Source: Selaginella moellendorffii
Lineage: Eukaryota > Streptophyta > Lycopodiopsida > Selaginellales > Selaginellaceae
NCBI RefSeq assembly: GCF_000143415.4
Contig: NW_003314310.1
Coordinates: 372,442-436,441 of the forward strand
DNA: 64,000 nucleotides
Reading direction: 5' to 3'
The position numbers and the translations under genes were made by a program. Of this stretch, positions 44,381 to 56,800 are shown in pieces. Under the pieces are notes generated by a model, which searched no databases, had not been told where the DNA came from, and was given only the letters and a program-made list of their open reading frames with translations. Every line of letters begins with the position of its first letter. Within the stretch, counting starts at the first letter, position 1.

Positions 44381-45553
44381 CTAAGAATCTCTCACAGCGC
44401 TGCCGGCACTCTTCTTCTTCTTCCTGTTGATGAACTCCTTGAGCAGCCGGCTGACGTGAGTGAGATTTGCGCGAGGCTCCCATGTCGATTCCTGCACACT
44501 GTATCCCTTCCACTTCACCAGATACTCACGACCCCTCCGCCCACCACACGCAAGTCGATCCTCCAGGATCGACTCCACCTCCCACTCGGGCTCCCCGTCC
44601 ACGACCACCATCGTCCCATCCTCGGGCGTCTCCTCCTCCTCTTTGAGCATCTTTTGCTTTCCTGCATCGTCTCTGCTGCTTCTTCCGGCTCCCGCTTGAT
44701 CTGCTGGAGCCCCGCTGCTGTTGTGGCCAGTGCCTCTCTTCCCTTCTTCTTCTCCTTCGTCGGCTCCTCTCCGGGACGGATCAGTCGAGCACTGCGCCTC
44801 CTCTGCTTTGAGAGCTTGGTTTACCGCTTGGCCAACTTCTTGTTTGATCTTGTCTTGGCTCTGCGTCGGGTTGTCACGGCACACTGCTGTTCGCTCGACC
44901 TTTCGCAGTCGCTTGAGCCGCCGCTGGGACGCTCTCGATCCGTCCAGCTCGGACGAAACTTGCTGCTCACTGCCATCCTCGCGGCTTACGCTTGTTTGAA
45001 TCCCTCGAGGTCTTTCTTCTCCTTCTTCGTCTCTCGCAGCAGCATCCGGAGTTGGAGCCGCAAGCGTTGGGCTCTGGTACTTCTTCCGGAGTTTCCTGGT
45101 TTTTGGCCGCGAATCCTGGCTTCTCTCGACTGTCCCCGCGGAAACCTGCCGATCAAGCTCCGAGGAAACCTGCTTCGAGTGTTCGTGTTCGTCCCTCGGA
45201 ATTCCCACATTGTCCCCGATGACAAGCAGCGTCTTCTCCTTCTTGTTCTTCGTTCCCTGGATTGGAGCCGCCTGCTTTCCACCACCGAGAGAAGCCGAAT
45301 TCACTACCCCGCTCGAGGGTGTCGTCTCTCGGCTCGGACCTCTCCCACTGCTAAACCGGATCAAGCTACTCAACCTGAAAACACCCTCGACACCCATGGA
45401 GCCCGGCACCTGGATCCGAAAACTTGCCTCGGACAAGCACTCCTGGATCTTATACGGCCCAACGAACTTGGGAGGCTGGATTGTGGCATCAATCTCCTCG
45501 GTACTCAGCAGCACAAGATCACCCACGCAAAAAGGCTCTGGCATCGTCGCCAT
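44381..45553 (-). CDS. Chromodomain protein derived from a retrotransposon integrase tail
   Basis: An uninterrupted, GC-rich frame of 390 codons with host-like base use. The N-terminus has the integrase C-terminal (GPY) module: FCVGDLVLLSTEEI, PPKFVGPYKIQECLSEASF, VPGSMGVEGVFRLSSL. A charged, probably disordered linker of about 220 residues follows, then a full chromodomain (EWEVESILEDR, REYLVKWKGYSVQESTWEP) and a basic tail. There are no LTRs, protease, RT or integrase core nearby. It therefore looks like a chromovirus 3' pol fragment that became a host gene and may bind methylated histone H3. Other possibility: a recent fragment not yet decayed. Confidence 0.72.
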   Translation of the reverse strand: MATMPEPFCVGDLVLLSTEEIDATIQPPKFVGPYKIQECLSEASFRIQVPGSMGVEGVFRLSSLIRFSSGRGPSRETTPSSGVVNSASLGGGKQAAPIQGTKNKKEKTLLVIGDNVGIPRDEHEHSKQVSSELDRQVSAGTVERSQDSRPKTRKLRKKYQSPTLAAPTPDAAARDEEGEERPRGIQTSVSREDGSEQQVSSELDGSRASQRRLKRLRKVERTAVCRDNPTQSQDKIKQEVGQAVNQALKAEEAQCSTDPSRRGADEGEEEGKRGTGHNSSGAPADQAGAGRSSRDDAGKQKMLKEEEETPEDGTMVVVDGEPEWEVESILEDRLACGGRRGREYLVKWKGYSVQESTWEPRANLTHVSRLLKEFINRKKKKSAGSAVRDS

Positions 45554-45643
45554 CGCTGCTAGTTACCCAAGAGAAGGCCTTGTCATCTGTGGAAGAAACA
45601 ATCCCGAGCTTTAGGGTTAGAGCGAGAGAAATCGTTTTTACTC
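45554..45643 (-). promoter_or_regulatory. Short upstream region of the chromodomain gene
   Basis: Only 90 bp separate this gene from the stop codon of the upstream reductase gene on the same strand. A telo-box-like CTTTAGGGTTAGAG lies at about 45609-45622. Confidence 0.4.
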
Positions 45644-46874
45644 TTATTTTGGGTCGAGATGGCCACCGCGCTTGAAACCTTCCACCACGTCATCGAACAT
45701 TTCCTCCAGTCCTTTGAGCTTCATGCCGAGAAAGTTGACAAGCTTGTCGTTGCACAAGCCTTTGTACGGTTTCTTCGAGGCCGGAAATCTGGAAGAACGA
45801 GTCAAGGGAAAGAAAAGAGAAGTTTTGCATGGCTTACGTTGGTATCTTGTAGTCGGGGTACCTCTCGGCCAGAAACTCGGTGAGCTCCGTGTTTGTAGCA
45901 TCCACTGCCGAGCAGATGTAGCGTCCGTTTGCTGCTGGGTTTTCGAAAGCGCGGATGTGAGCGGTGGCAACGTCGTCCAAGTGCACGTAGCCAATGAACT
46001 TGAAGTTCTCGAAGCGCTTGTCGTTACCTGGATCGAGCTTGAGCGGGATGAAAAAGAAAGAAACGTTTTTGCTCGTACCTTGGAAAAGAGAAAGGCAATC
46101 GGCTGCGCTGGCCGTCGGTACTGGTGGCAGCGTGTATCCCACGATAAGGCTCGGGATGATTGTAACGAGGTCGAGATTGTTGGACTTCGCAAACTCCCAG
46201 GCGGCTTGCTCGGCGAGAGTTTTTGATAGCGGGTACCAGAACTACAAAAAAAGATGGAGAATTAATATGTAAGTAGACTTGTAGCAACCTTGTTCTCGCG
46301 GCACAGCTCCGAGGAGCTCCAAATAGACTCGTCCAGAAACGCATCCTGGGGGAAGGAAGCGGCGAAGCGCACTGCTGACGTCGACGACGTATACACGACA
46401 CGCTTGACAGTCGATGGCTTCTTGCAGGCTCGCAGAACGTTTAAAGTTCCCAGCACAGCCGGATCAACAATCTCGGCCTGAAGAAGGAGAACAGCGTTCT
46501 CAGAGAACGTAAGGAAGAAGCGGTGCTTACTTGCGGATCTTTGGCAGTCATGGTGACAGCACTAGCAGAGTGGAAAACCCCTTCACAGCCGTCAACAATG
46601 GAGTCGAAGACGCCCTCTGAGAGAAGGTCTGCTTTGAAGAGCGTGAGCCTCTCCTGTGCACCACTGAGCTTCCAGAGATGCGACGTTTTGTTCGGATCAT
46701 CTGCACGAAGGCGATAGAACCTTAAAAGTTCGTCCATAGAAACGAATAAAATGAGAACTCAAACTCACCTGGATCCCTCACGGTGCCTCGGACATAATAC
46801 CCCTCTTCCAGCAGCCTTTTCACCAGCCATGATCCCAAGAAGCCCGATGCGCCAGTGACACACACCGTCGCCAT
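45644..46874 (-). CDS. NADPH-dependent reductase of the CCR/DFR family
   Basis: Six exons (46769-46874, 46531-46700, 46289-46477, 46079-46241, 45838-46027, 45644-45788) join in frame to 320 residues. The N-terminus is the Rossmann motif [32 protein letters not shown], the catalytic YPLSK (Y-x3-K) and a Ser in YTSS complete the extended SDR active site. The usual CCR signature KNWYCYGK is replaced by KFWYPLSK, so cinnamoyl-CoA reductase activity proper is doubtful. It could be a CCR-like, dihydroflavonol-type or tetraketide-pyrone-type reductase. It is probably cytosolic. Confidence 0.85.
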
Positions 46875-47103
46875 AGCTGAAACCCAACAAAATAAAACTG
46901 TTTGCTTTGTACTCGTTCGTATTCGTGACTCTGACCGAGAAGAAAACGTTAAGCCCGCCCCTGCGTTATGCCATAGTCGACAATCAAGAGCACTTAAATT
47001 TCGGATCCTTACCTCGCGGTTGCTCGAGCCGTTATTACTCTATAAAACTCCATCACTCGTCATGGCAATCCAAGTTTCGACATTTACAAATTACAAAAAC
47101 AAG

Positions 47104-48941
47104 TTACATCGATTCTGAAGTACCAGACCGCACTAGCTTCTGCTTTTGCAACTCGGCATTAGACAGGCGTTCAGCCTCCAATGCAAGCTCAAGCTGGTGT
47201 GCAGCAAAACACAAAAGACCATTTTAATAGAGAGCGGAAAGAGCATCACTAGCTACCTTTGCTGTTCTTGCGCTCCACTCGTCCAGCATAGCCCGGAGCC
47301 TTTCGTTCTCTTCGACGTACTGCACAACAAGATATCACACCAGCAGCCTCAGTTTTTGTTTGTTCAATCGCATCTACCTTGTCGTTCAAAGTCTTCACTC
47401 GTTGGATATCGGAGTCCTTCTCGGCAATAAAACTTCTCGCCATCCGTATCTCACCTTGCAATTGATCTCTCTACAGTTTCAACCGTCAAAGTCGCCAACA
47501 GTAAGTTAGAAAAACGTTCACGTACCTCAGCTGTTACTGCACGTAGTTCTTGCTCACGTGCTCCAAGCAAATGTGCCACATCGACCTGAGCCAATATGAA
47601 GTTGTTCACGTGAGAAATAGATATCATACCTGGGGCGTGGTGCCATCTTCTTGTGAGCATTCATATTTACTCAACATCTCTTGCAATCGCAGAACCTGGA
47701 CGGGGCAAAATGTCGATACGGTCAACGGCTGACATGAAGTGCAAACCTCTTCACTCAAAAAGCACAGGTTTTCTTGCTGATAACGCAGGAGCGTTGCCTG
47801 CTGATCGGTTAAGCTTCCACCATCAATGTACCTGGAACATCACATACAAAGCTAAGTGAACACGCTTCGCAAACCAGATAAAGAACCTCAAATCACCCAG
47901 TGAGGTAGGCGCCTGAAGAGCGGAATAGAGCAAGTGCATTGCATCTGGTTGAATGTCTGAAATGTGGTGGGTTCGAACAGCCCCTGGAGAAAAGAAAGAA
48001 GGTCAACTGCAAGTATCACATCACGGAAGAACTGTACTCACATATGTATAATCCCATCAATGCCGCAGCCCAAAGAATTTCCATCAGTAGAATGAACCTG
48101 GCAGCGTGTGTCAAGCACAGGTAAGAACTTATAACTCCCACCTGATCAACAAGAACGAAGAAATCCTTGCGTTCATCAGGAACGGCTGCCAAGACAGCAC
48201 CAAAAGAAGAACCATGTTTCCTGCCAAGGAAAAAGAAAAAGAAAACAATAAAGGAAGAAAAAAAGAAGAAGAAAACTTACCGATCGCTATAACGATGCAA
48301 GGCAGCTGAATCAAAGCCTCCAGTCTTTCACTGAAATCGAGAAACCCCTTCAATAAAAATTTACCAACAGTTTGACAGGCGACAAGTTTGCCTTGAACAA
48401 GTACCTGCCGACGTTCCTTCTTCACTTGAGCGGCCAAATGGCGCTGGAGCAAGCCTGACACGAAAGAATCAAAGAAATATTGTAATAGAAAAAAATCAAA
48501 AGAATCAAGATGAACAGCACGAGAAAGAATCATGACGAACAGCACGAAAAATTACGACAATATCGCGTAAGAAAAACGCACAAATACACACACACACACA
48601 CACACACCTGTGAAGAGATACATCACAACATTGGCGCTGCAAAGCATCGGAGTAAGGTACGCATAGTCTAATCCCAGAAACGAAGAGCTGATCACGAGAC
48701 CCGCAAAGCCCGCCTGGAATAAGATCGCTACAAGTAACCATCCAAAGAAACCATGAAAAACAATGGAATTTTCCAGGTACCAGCAAGACGCAGTAGAGGA
48801 TCGCAGCCACTCTATCAGCGCGCTGCCGATGAGTTCTCGCCGGCGGCTCCAATGCCGCCTCGACAAAACTAGCGCACCCACATCGAGATCACTTAGCTCA
48901 GCTGAGAAAGAATGAGTGAACTCGGGCTTACTGATCGCCAT
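47104..48941 (-). CDS. Multi-pass membrane protein with C-terminal coiled coil (FIP1-like?)
   Basis: About ten short exons join. The first half has hydrophobic segments (FHGFFGWLLVAILFQAGFAG, NMVLLLVLSWQPFLMNARIS, FILLMEILWAAALMGLYI). The second half is VRTHHISDIQPDAMHLLYSA, LQAPTSLGDLRYIDGGSLTD, a coiled coil with LRLQEMLSKYE, VDVAHLLGAREQELR, ARSFIAEKDSDIQ and ENERLRAMLDEW, ending KLVRSGTSESM. The C-terminal half resembles a plant-wide coiled-coil protein that I associate, weakly, with FRIGIDA-interacting protein 1. The membrane part could also be a separate gene, but frames join cleanly across intron 5. A CA microsatellite (48586-48607) sits in intron 1. Confidence 0.6.
48586..48607. repeat. 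CA microsatellite
   Basis: An 11-unit AC run at the 5' end of the first intron of the membrane/coiled-coil gene (GT run on the sense strand directly after the donor GT). Confidence 0.9.
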
Positions 48942-49096
48942 TTGCGAGAGGATCTCTGAGTGACGAGTCCTCTTCCGGTGGAAGAGCTCCGCTGCTCCAT
49001 CGCACTATGTAATCCATCGCGCGGCAACCCTAAATTCTCCCTGTCCCTCTTCCTCGGAGATAATGCCACCTAAAACAATAGAGCTTTGGTTTTAGC

Positions 49097-51030
<1,934 letters not shown>

Positions 51031-52437
51031 CGCGCCACCGCCCGCAAGGAAGAGAATAAAACTTTATAAACCCTAAGGAGGGGTTTCTGGCGAATCCGAG
51101 TTAAAACTGGACAAAAGGACTCCAGGGTTATGGTTAACAAGTTAAAAGTCTCAAAGATTTAATATTACTTATTAAAGTGTCAAAAATTAAATTATTAAAT
51201 GATTTTATGGCTAAAATAAAGATAAAATTTTGTGAGGTTAAGGAAGTAAAATTTTTAGTTCAAAATGTTAATTTGAACTATTGGTAATAGTGTGGCTTAG
51301 TCGAAGTAACCAAGTGGGAAAGATACCTAAAGGAAATGAATTGTAATAATACAATGGTATTGCAAATTTAAGAAATGGGTGGGTTACTAAATTAGGCCGT
51401 ACATAAAGTCCATAGCAAAAAATGCTAAAAAAATTTACTAGAGGTAAACAATTTTTAGATTTGGCAAAGTTGAGCTTTTGCTATGGAAACAAAAGAATAT
51501 CTCGAGACTAATGGCTAAGTTTAGGTTATGGAAATCATTAGAAGAAATTCAAATAACAAAGTTGAGCAAAAAACACTTATGTGTTAGATGCTAACAAATC
51601 ATGGAAAAGAGAATATATTTTCAAGAATAGATTTCTAAATGTTTCAATTTGGCAAAGCTCTAAGGGAGGGAATAACAAAATAGCAAATGTAAGCTCCTGA
51701 ATTTGGACTTTTCAAGAGGTCACTTAGTCGAATATTATTCAAACCTAATGATGTTTAACCTCAAATATCCCAAAAAACCCTTAACCGATTGAAAAAAAAG
51801 TGCATTTTTCTTTATAATTCAAGTTATTTTTTTAGTTGCTTATAATCCACCACACTTCCTTATAAATTCACACCCTTGTGAATGAAAACTGAGAAATACA
51901 ACTCTTCCAAGAACTTCACTATTTTAACACCTTCGAGCCCAGTGGGAGCAAATTAAACTTGCCAAATGTCAATTAATATATAGTGTGATTCCCATAACCA
52001 ATCAATAAAGTCGGACCAAAACCCCTCTAATACGCAAATTAGAAAGAAAAAATTTATACATTACAGTGAAATGATAGGATCATAATAGCCCTAACACGAA
52101 TTATAAATATATGGAACTTAGTGCCTAAACATAAACCATCAGAAACCTGAATAATACAACATACCACATGCAAAAAAAATAGAAAAGGAATCTTTCAGTT
52201 TTAATAATTAAAATATTAGCACTTGCTCTTGATTTTAGAATCTAGAAAGTCCTTAAATCTCACCATTTAAGATAATTCCATCTGCACCTCTGCAATGGAG
52301 AAAAAAATTCAGATTATTTCTCAAAAAAAATCTCAGTTTTACTTACTCTTTTTCACACTGAGCTTTGGCTCCAAACACTTGCGCATTGCTGTGTTCTTAA
52401 CCCATCCAAACATTCTATGTGCATACATCTTCTGAAC
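51031..52437. other. AT-rich intergenic region
   Basis: No gene, tRNA or recognisable repeat boundary was found. Base composition is similar to the decayed retrotransposon pieces at the left, so old transposon debris is possible but not shown. Confidence 0.5.
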
Positions 52438-55311
52438 TTATTCTAGTTTCCTCATGTCTGCAGTAGAATCCAGAGAGATGTCAACCAGGTCTTTCACTTC
52501 GTCCTTGGATGAGAATGCATCCAAACCTGGAGTGCAAAAGATAACATCAAGTGATTGAAAATGAAACAGCACAAACGTACCTTCAATGACCACAATGTGT
52601 TGGAGACGATCATCTGAAGCAAAATACCATTCCCATGACTTGAATACCGGGTGTGATCTATCCCCATCATAGCCTTTTGTCCATTCCTGAAGGCCTTTGC
52701 ATTCCAGATGAGTGTCATGGAGAGCCATTGCCATGGAATGATTTGCAGGCTTCTTCTTCAGCAATGCCTCTGCGACAAGTTTCCTAGTTCTGTAACGAAC
52801 ACTGCTGGAAGGCACATATGGGCCACATTCAAAACCAGACTGGCATATGGCATCTTCAACCCAGTCCAACCTTGAGGCCCTGCACTGCTACTGAACATCT
52901 GAGAAAACTCCAGAGAGCATTTAGCACATGCTAAATCAACATCATGTTTCTGTGTTTCACCTGCACCAAAATGAGTGTTATCGTCTCCAGGCTAAACGTG
53001 TCACCAAAGAACCCAATGATGACGATGTCTATGCCCCATTCATTTTCACAGCAAATGATTCCTATGCCAGCCTTTCCAAATTCAAGCAAATCTTTTGCGG
53101 TGAGCTCCTGCAGTCGGAAGTCGGTTTTCCTGAATAGCAAGCAAAAAAACTTGGCTTCACCCATGTTTCTGTGGATTTCTTCTTTACCACTTCCATCTAT
53201 AGAGCCACCTGCTTGTTTTGTTTCCCCTTCACCTTCAGCATTGTGCGTACTTCCACCTGGAGCTTTCGAGGCCGTCAGCGTTGGAGATGGCAACTTCACC
53301 TCAGGTGGCGGCGTCTTTACTCTGACCTGCGCTTTTTCTCCTGGAGCTTTGGACAGGGACGCTGAAGCCACGTGCAGCTGACCCGGAATTTTTTTGTTTA
53401 CTTTAACCCTGCTTCCACGCTTCAAAGCCGAGGCCGGAGGTGGTGGCATGTTTACTTCGACCTGCGGTTCTCCTCCACCACCTGGAGCTTTGGGGGTCGG
53501 AGATGCTGAATTCTGCTCACCTTCTCTAATAAGATCGGACAGCGACTTCCCACTTAAGCCACGGCAAAGCTCGTCAAAAGTAAAGCACTTCCATGAATTT
53601 CTGCCTAGACTATCCACTGCAAGTAGGAGCAGCACCCGTGCAACCAACTCGCCCCTGTAACCTCGATCAACCCATCCACGCTTCATCCCAGTTACAAGTG
53701 CCTCCAAGCACTCCTTCCACCCTGTCCCAACCTTCCCTTGTGCACGCAAAACCTGTGCTGCAGCCGCTGCAACCAGTGGCTCCGTAGCCCAATGCGTCCA
53801 AACAAGAGTCCGGTCGACATCACGCTAAGTAGGTGACTTGCAACCATATCAGTGATAATTGTGGCATTGTCGATGCATACTCTGCAGCCCAGTGTAGCCA
53901 GACAAGCCTCATGTGATAGACCTCCGCTTTCAAGCATACACTTGTTGAATGAACCAGTGCCACCCAGGAGCTTATCTACAGCCAAAAGCAGCACGTCACC
54001 TGCACTTGCGGAAGCCTTCACCAATGCTTGCCACAGTGGCCGACCATAGCCGCAAAGACGACCCAGATCTTCAACTTGAGCAAGCAGAAGGCCACCTGTT
54101 TGTTCGTCCGATGGCAAGTCTGCCAAGAAAAAGCAGTACGCTGGATGTGCAACTAGCTTTCCCGCCGCAGCCACTCGATTGCTATTATCTGCCTTATTGG
54201 GCGGCACAAAATTGTTTAGCCTCCCGTTTGTGTCGGTGAACATCACCGACACACTTCCATCTTCAGGCAACACCCTGGAAGCCCTCCTTGCAGGAACAAA
54301 TGCAGCAACAGTTGTCAGATCAGCATGCGAAGTAAACCATCGGGCTTCGTCCATGACAAACAGGACCTTCAGTTTTCCTTTGGCAGGAGCTGGAACATTC
54401 GACAGTAGACCTTCAAGCGTGTTGTACTCCTTAAACACCTTGCTTTCCCAGGTGCCCCACAGATTGGTTTTCTCGCCAGGCTTCTCTTTCATGTCGACGT
54501 CAAGGCGATTAGCAAACTCCTCCCGGGCTGTGTTTCCCATCTCCATCTTCGCCTGTACCACCCCCCAAAAGTTCTTCCCAACCATGAGATCGTTCAAGAA
54601 CTTCTTGGCATCCATGGGGTCCTCCCCGGAAGTCAGATGCAGAAGAGCCTCGATGCATGACACAAAGTAGTCAATGCAGAAGAGCATGAACCTGCTCTGC
54701 GACAAAACCATAGAACCCGAGCTGAGCAATTTGACGGCGTTTGTGTAGAAGAAGTCCGCAAAGGCAGACCTTGGAGGGTACGCGGTGCCAGATGAAGCGA
54801 ATGAGCAGTAGATGACGAACACACCTAAATTCGCAAGCTCGCAGGTAGTCCTCGACTTTCCCCAGCCACTCGACTGAACTAACGTGACAACAGGTGCTAT
54901 CATGGTTTTCTTTGTCTTCCAGTCCTCTCCTGTTTCTTCCAGCTTCTCACGCAACGACTCCACGTTGTCTAATCCCCCAACTCTTTGGTACTCCTGCGCA
55001 AATGCTGATTCGGCAATACCCTCCACTCTTTTCCAGTATTCAGGTGGCGGCTGGAGGATTTCAGAGAGCTCGCGTTCCAGTTTCGACATATCCTCCTGGA
55101 GTTGACTCGCCCGCACTTTCTCTGAGGCTATCTGCTCCTTTAGTTCGGCATCCTCCCCGGCTTCCCACAATTTACATTCAAGGTCTGCAATTTCCGCAAG
55201 TGCCGACTCCAGATGAAAGCTCATATAAGCAATCTCACCTCTTTTAAGTCGCTTTCTCTCCTCCTCTTCATCCGGCTCTCGCCCACGCTTTCTAGATGAA
55301 GAGGCATCCAT
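52438..55311 (-). CDS. Crinkler-type (CR) protein: P-loop NTPase with REase-like C-terminus
   Basis: Long exons on the minus strand start at the ATG at 55311. The N-terminus has a nuclear-localisation-like RKRGREPDEEEERKRLKRG and a coiled coil (residues about 30-90). An NTPase follows, with Walker A QSSGWGKSR and Walker B LKVLFVMDEAR. After a sensor-like helical region comes RGYRGELVARVLLLLAVD, the junction motif I know from CR/Crinkler NTPase proteins of fungi and oomycetes. A Pro/Ala-rich linker follows, then a restriction-endonuclease-like core GIDIVI...LILVQVK (D...QxK). The frame changes near 53820; either a 56-nt GT-AG intron (53825-53880) or a 1-nt deletion explains this. The C-terminal exon (52438 to about 52860) has one 56-nt-class intron. 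Its biological role in plants is unknown. Confidence 0.68.
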
Positions 55312-55643
55312 AGCTTGAACTTAACCCTACAAAGACCTCTCGCCGCCGTAAAAACCCTAATATTAGGTCTTTTGAAACAATCGTCACCGTTCAACCAACG
55401 ACAGCCGTCGGATCAATAGATTATTAGGTTAATAAAATAATAGAGCTTATAGAGTTAAAATTCTATAGAGATATAAAATTGCTGTGCACTTGGTTTGCTA
55501 TATCTCATGTATTAATCCAATTAATAGAATGGAAGTTTATAAACACAAGATTAATCTTATTGAATATCAACTTACATGGTAGAATAAATTAGAATATACT
55601 AGAAAATGTTTTAAAAAGTTTATAAATTATAAACTGTGAGTGC
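55312..55643. other. Intergenic, promoter side of the CR gene
   Basis: AAACCCTAATATTAGG at about 55350-55366 is telo-box-like and close to the start of the CR gene. The rest is AT-rich without recognised features. Confidence 0.4.
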
Positions 55644-55998
55644 TGTCAACAAGATTAGGACTGGAAAATGCAGAAGACAAAGAGAAAAGCTAGTGGAGAC
55701 AAAAAATATAACTTAAACTGGCGTTAATTCAGATTGTGGAGAAATAGAACAAAACTAATCTATATATACTATAAGGTGATGAAGCTCCACCACTTTTGGA
55801 TCGAAGACAGCCTAAATATAGCTAAAGTCGAGGAGGTGCCACATCATCATCAGGAATGTGGTTTGAGAATTAAGAATTATACGGGAAATTAGAGAGTCAG
55901 GAATAGGGAAGTATCTTGAGAGTCAAGAATGTGGTCTATGGGTCAGGAATTCGGCAAGAGTTAGGAATGTGGCAAGAATTGGGGGATTCTTGACAACA
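55644..55998 (-). repeat. 3' LTR of a second, unrelated chromovirus
   Basis: On the minus strand the segment begins TGTTGTCAAG and ends TTGTTGACA, TG...CA with inverted ends, and is preceded by the purine tract TGAGGAGGGGG (plus 55999-56009). It lies directly downstream of the integrase/chromodomain remnant, the position of a 3' LTR. No second copy is in the window, so the 5' LTR is missing or outside. Confidence 0.65.
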
Positions 55999-56800
55999 CC
56001 CCCTCCTCAAGAATGAGTGGAACAAGGACATGAATGAGAATGAAGAGGAGGATGAGATGGATGTCGAAGGACAGGAGATGGAGAATGAAAAGAATGAGGA
56101 TTAGAACAAAAAGGATAATGGCGGTGGAAGTCCTGAACAAGGTCAGGAGAATGAATCAAGTTATTTGTAGGTTCCCAAGTGCGTTCCTTAGGTCTGTAAC
56201 CCTTCCAGTCTACCAAATAGTAGAGTTTAGATCGTGAGATCTTGGAATCAAGGATGTCCTAAACCTCATACTCAGACCCATCCTCGAGCTGCACTGGTGG
56301 AGGCTTAGGAATGACCTGATTTGAAATAGGACTAGGAATATAAGGAGAGAGGAGTGAAAAACAGGGTGAATTTGATATGAGGAGGGAAGTGCAAGGCAAT
56401 AAGTGATAGGATTAATAATGGCAGTGATAAGGAAAGGACCGAGGCATTTGAAATTGAGTTTGGGACATAGCCTGGTGGTGGAGATATTTCACCTGAGGAG
56501 CCAAACCCTATCCCCAATATTGTAAGGGGGACAATCCTAACTAATGTTTTGTGAGATTCTTGAGCATGATGGAGGTGGAAGGAGATGGAATTGTGGATTT
56601 CTTGGAGGTTGGAGACAAATGCCTCAAAATGGGGATTTGAACAAGAGGATTTAGATAGAGAAGGAAGTGAGAAATTGAATTAGGGATTTGGGCCAGAGTT
56701 TGCAAAGAAGGGGGAAACTCGAAGGGAGGAGTGAACAGAGTTGTTATAGGAGAATTTAGCAAGGGGAAGGATATCGAACCAATCATCCTAATGATAGTTG
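55999..56800 (-). pseudogene. Chromovirus integrase tail and chromodomain remnant
   Basis: Reading frames on the minus strand contain DWFDILPLAKFSYNNSVHSS (integrase end), GDRVWLLR and KLNFKCLGPFLITAIINPIT (GPY tail) and a chromodomain with YLVDWKGYRPKERTWEPTNN and DLVQDFHRHYP. In-frame stops (for example before DILDS and before DDWFDIL) show decay. At 56801 the sequence breaks off into the minisatellite LTR, which inserted into the integrase. Confidence 0.78.

Noticed and set aside
44126-45562. 478-codon plus-strand frame
   Set aside because: It is antisense to the chromodomain gene, which has clear domains on the minus strand.
48505-48852. Alternative splicing of the membrane/coiled-coil gene through the frame at 48505-48852
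   Set aside because: It has no ATG, and the frame from the ATG at 48941 is open through the same segment and encodes a good membrane helix.
51161-52430. AT-rich block as a transposon
   Set aside because: No terminal repeats, target duplication or coding remnant could be found.
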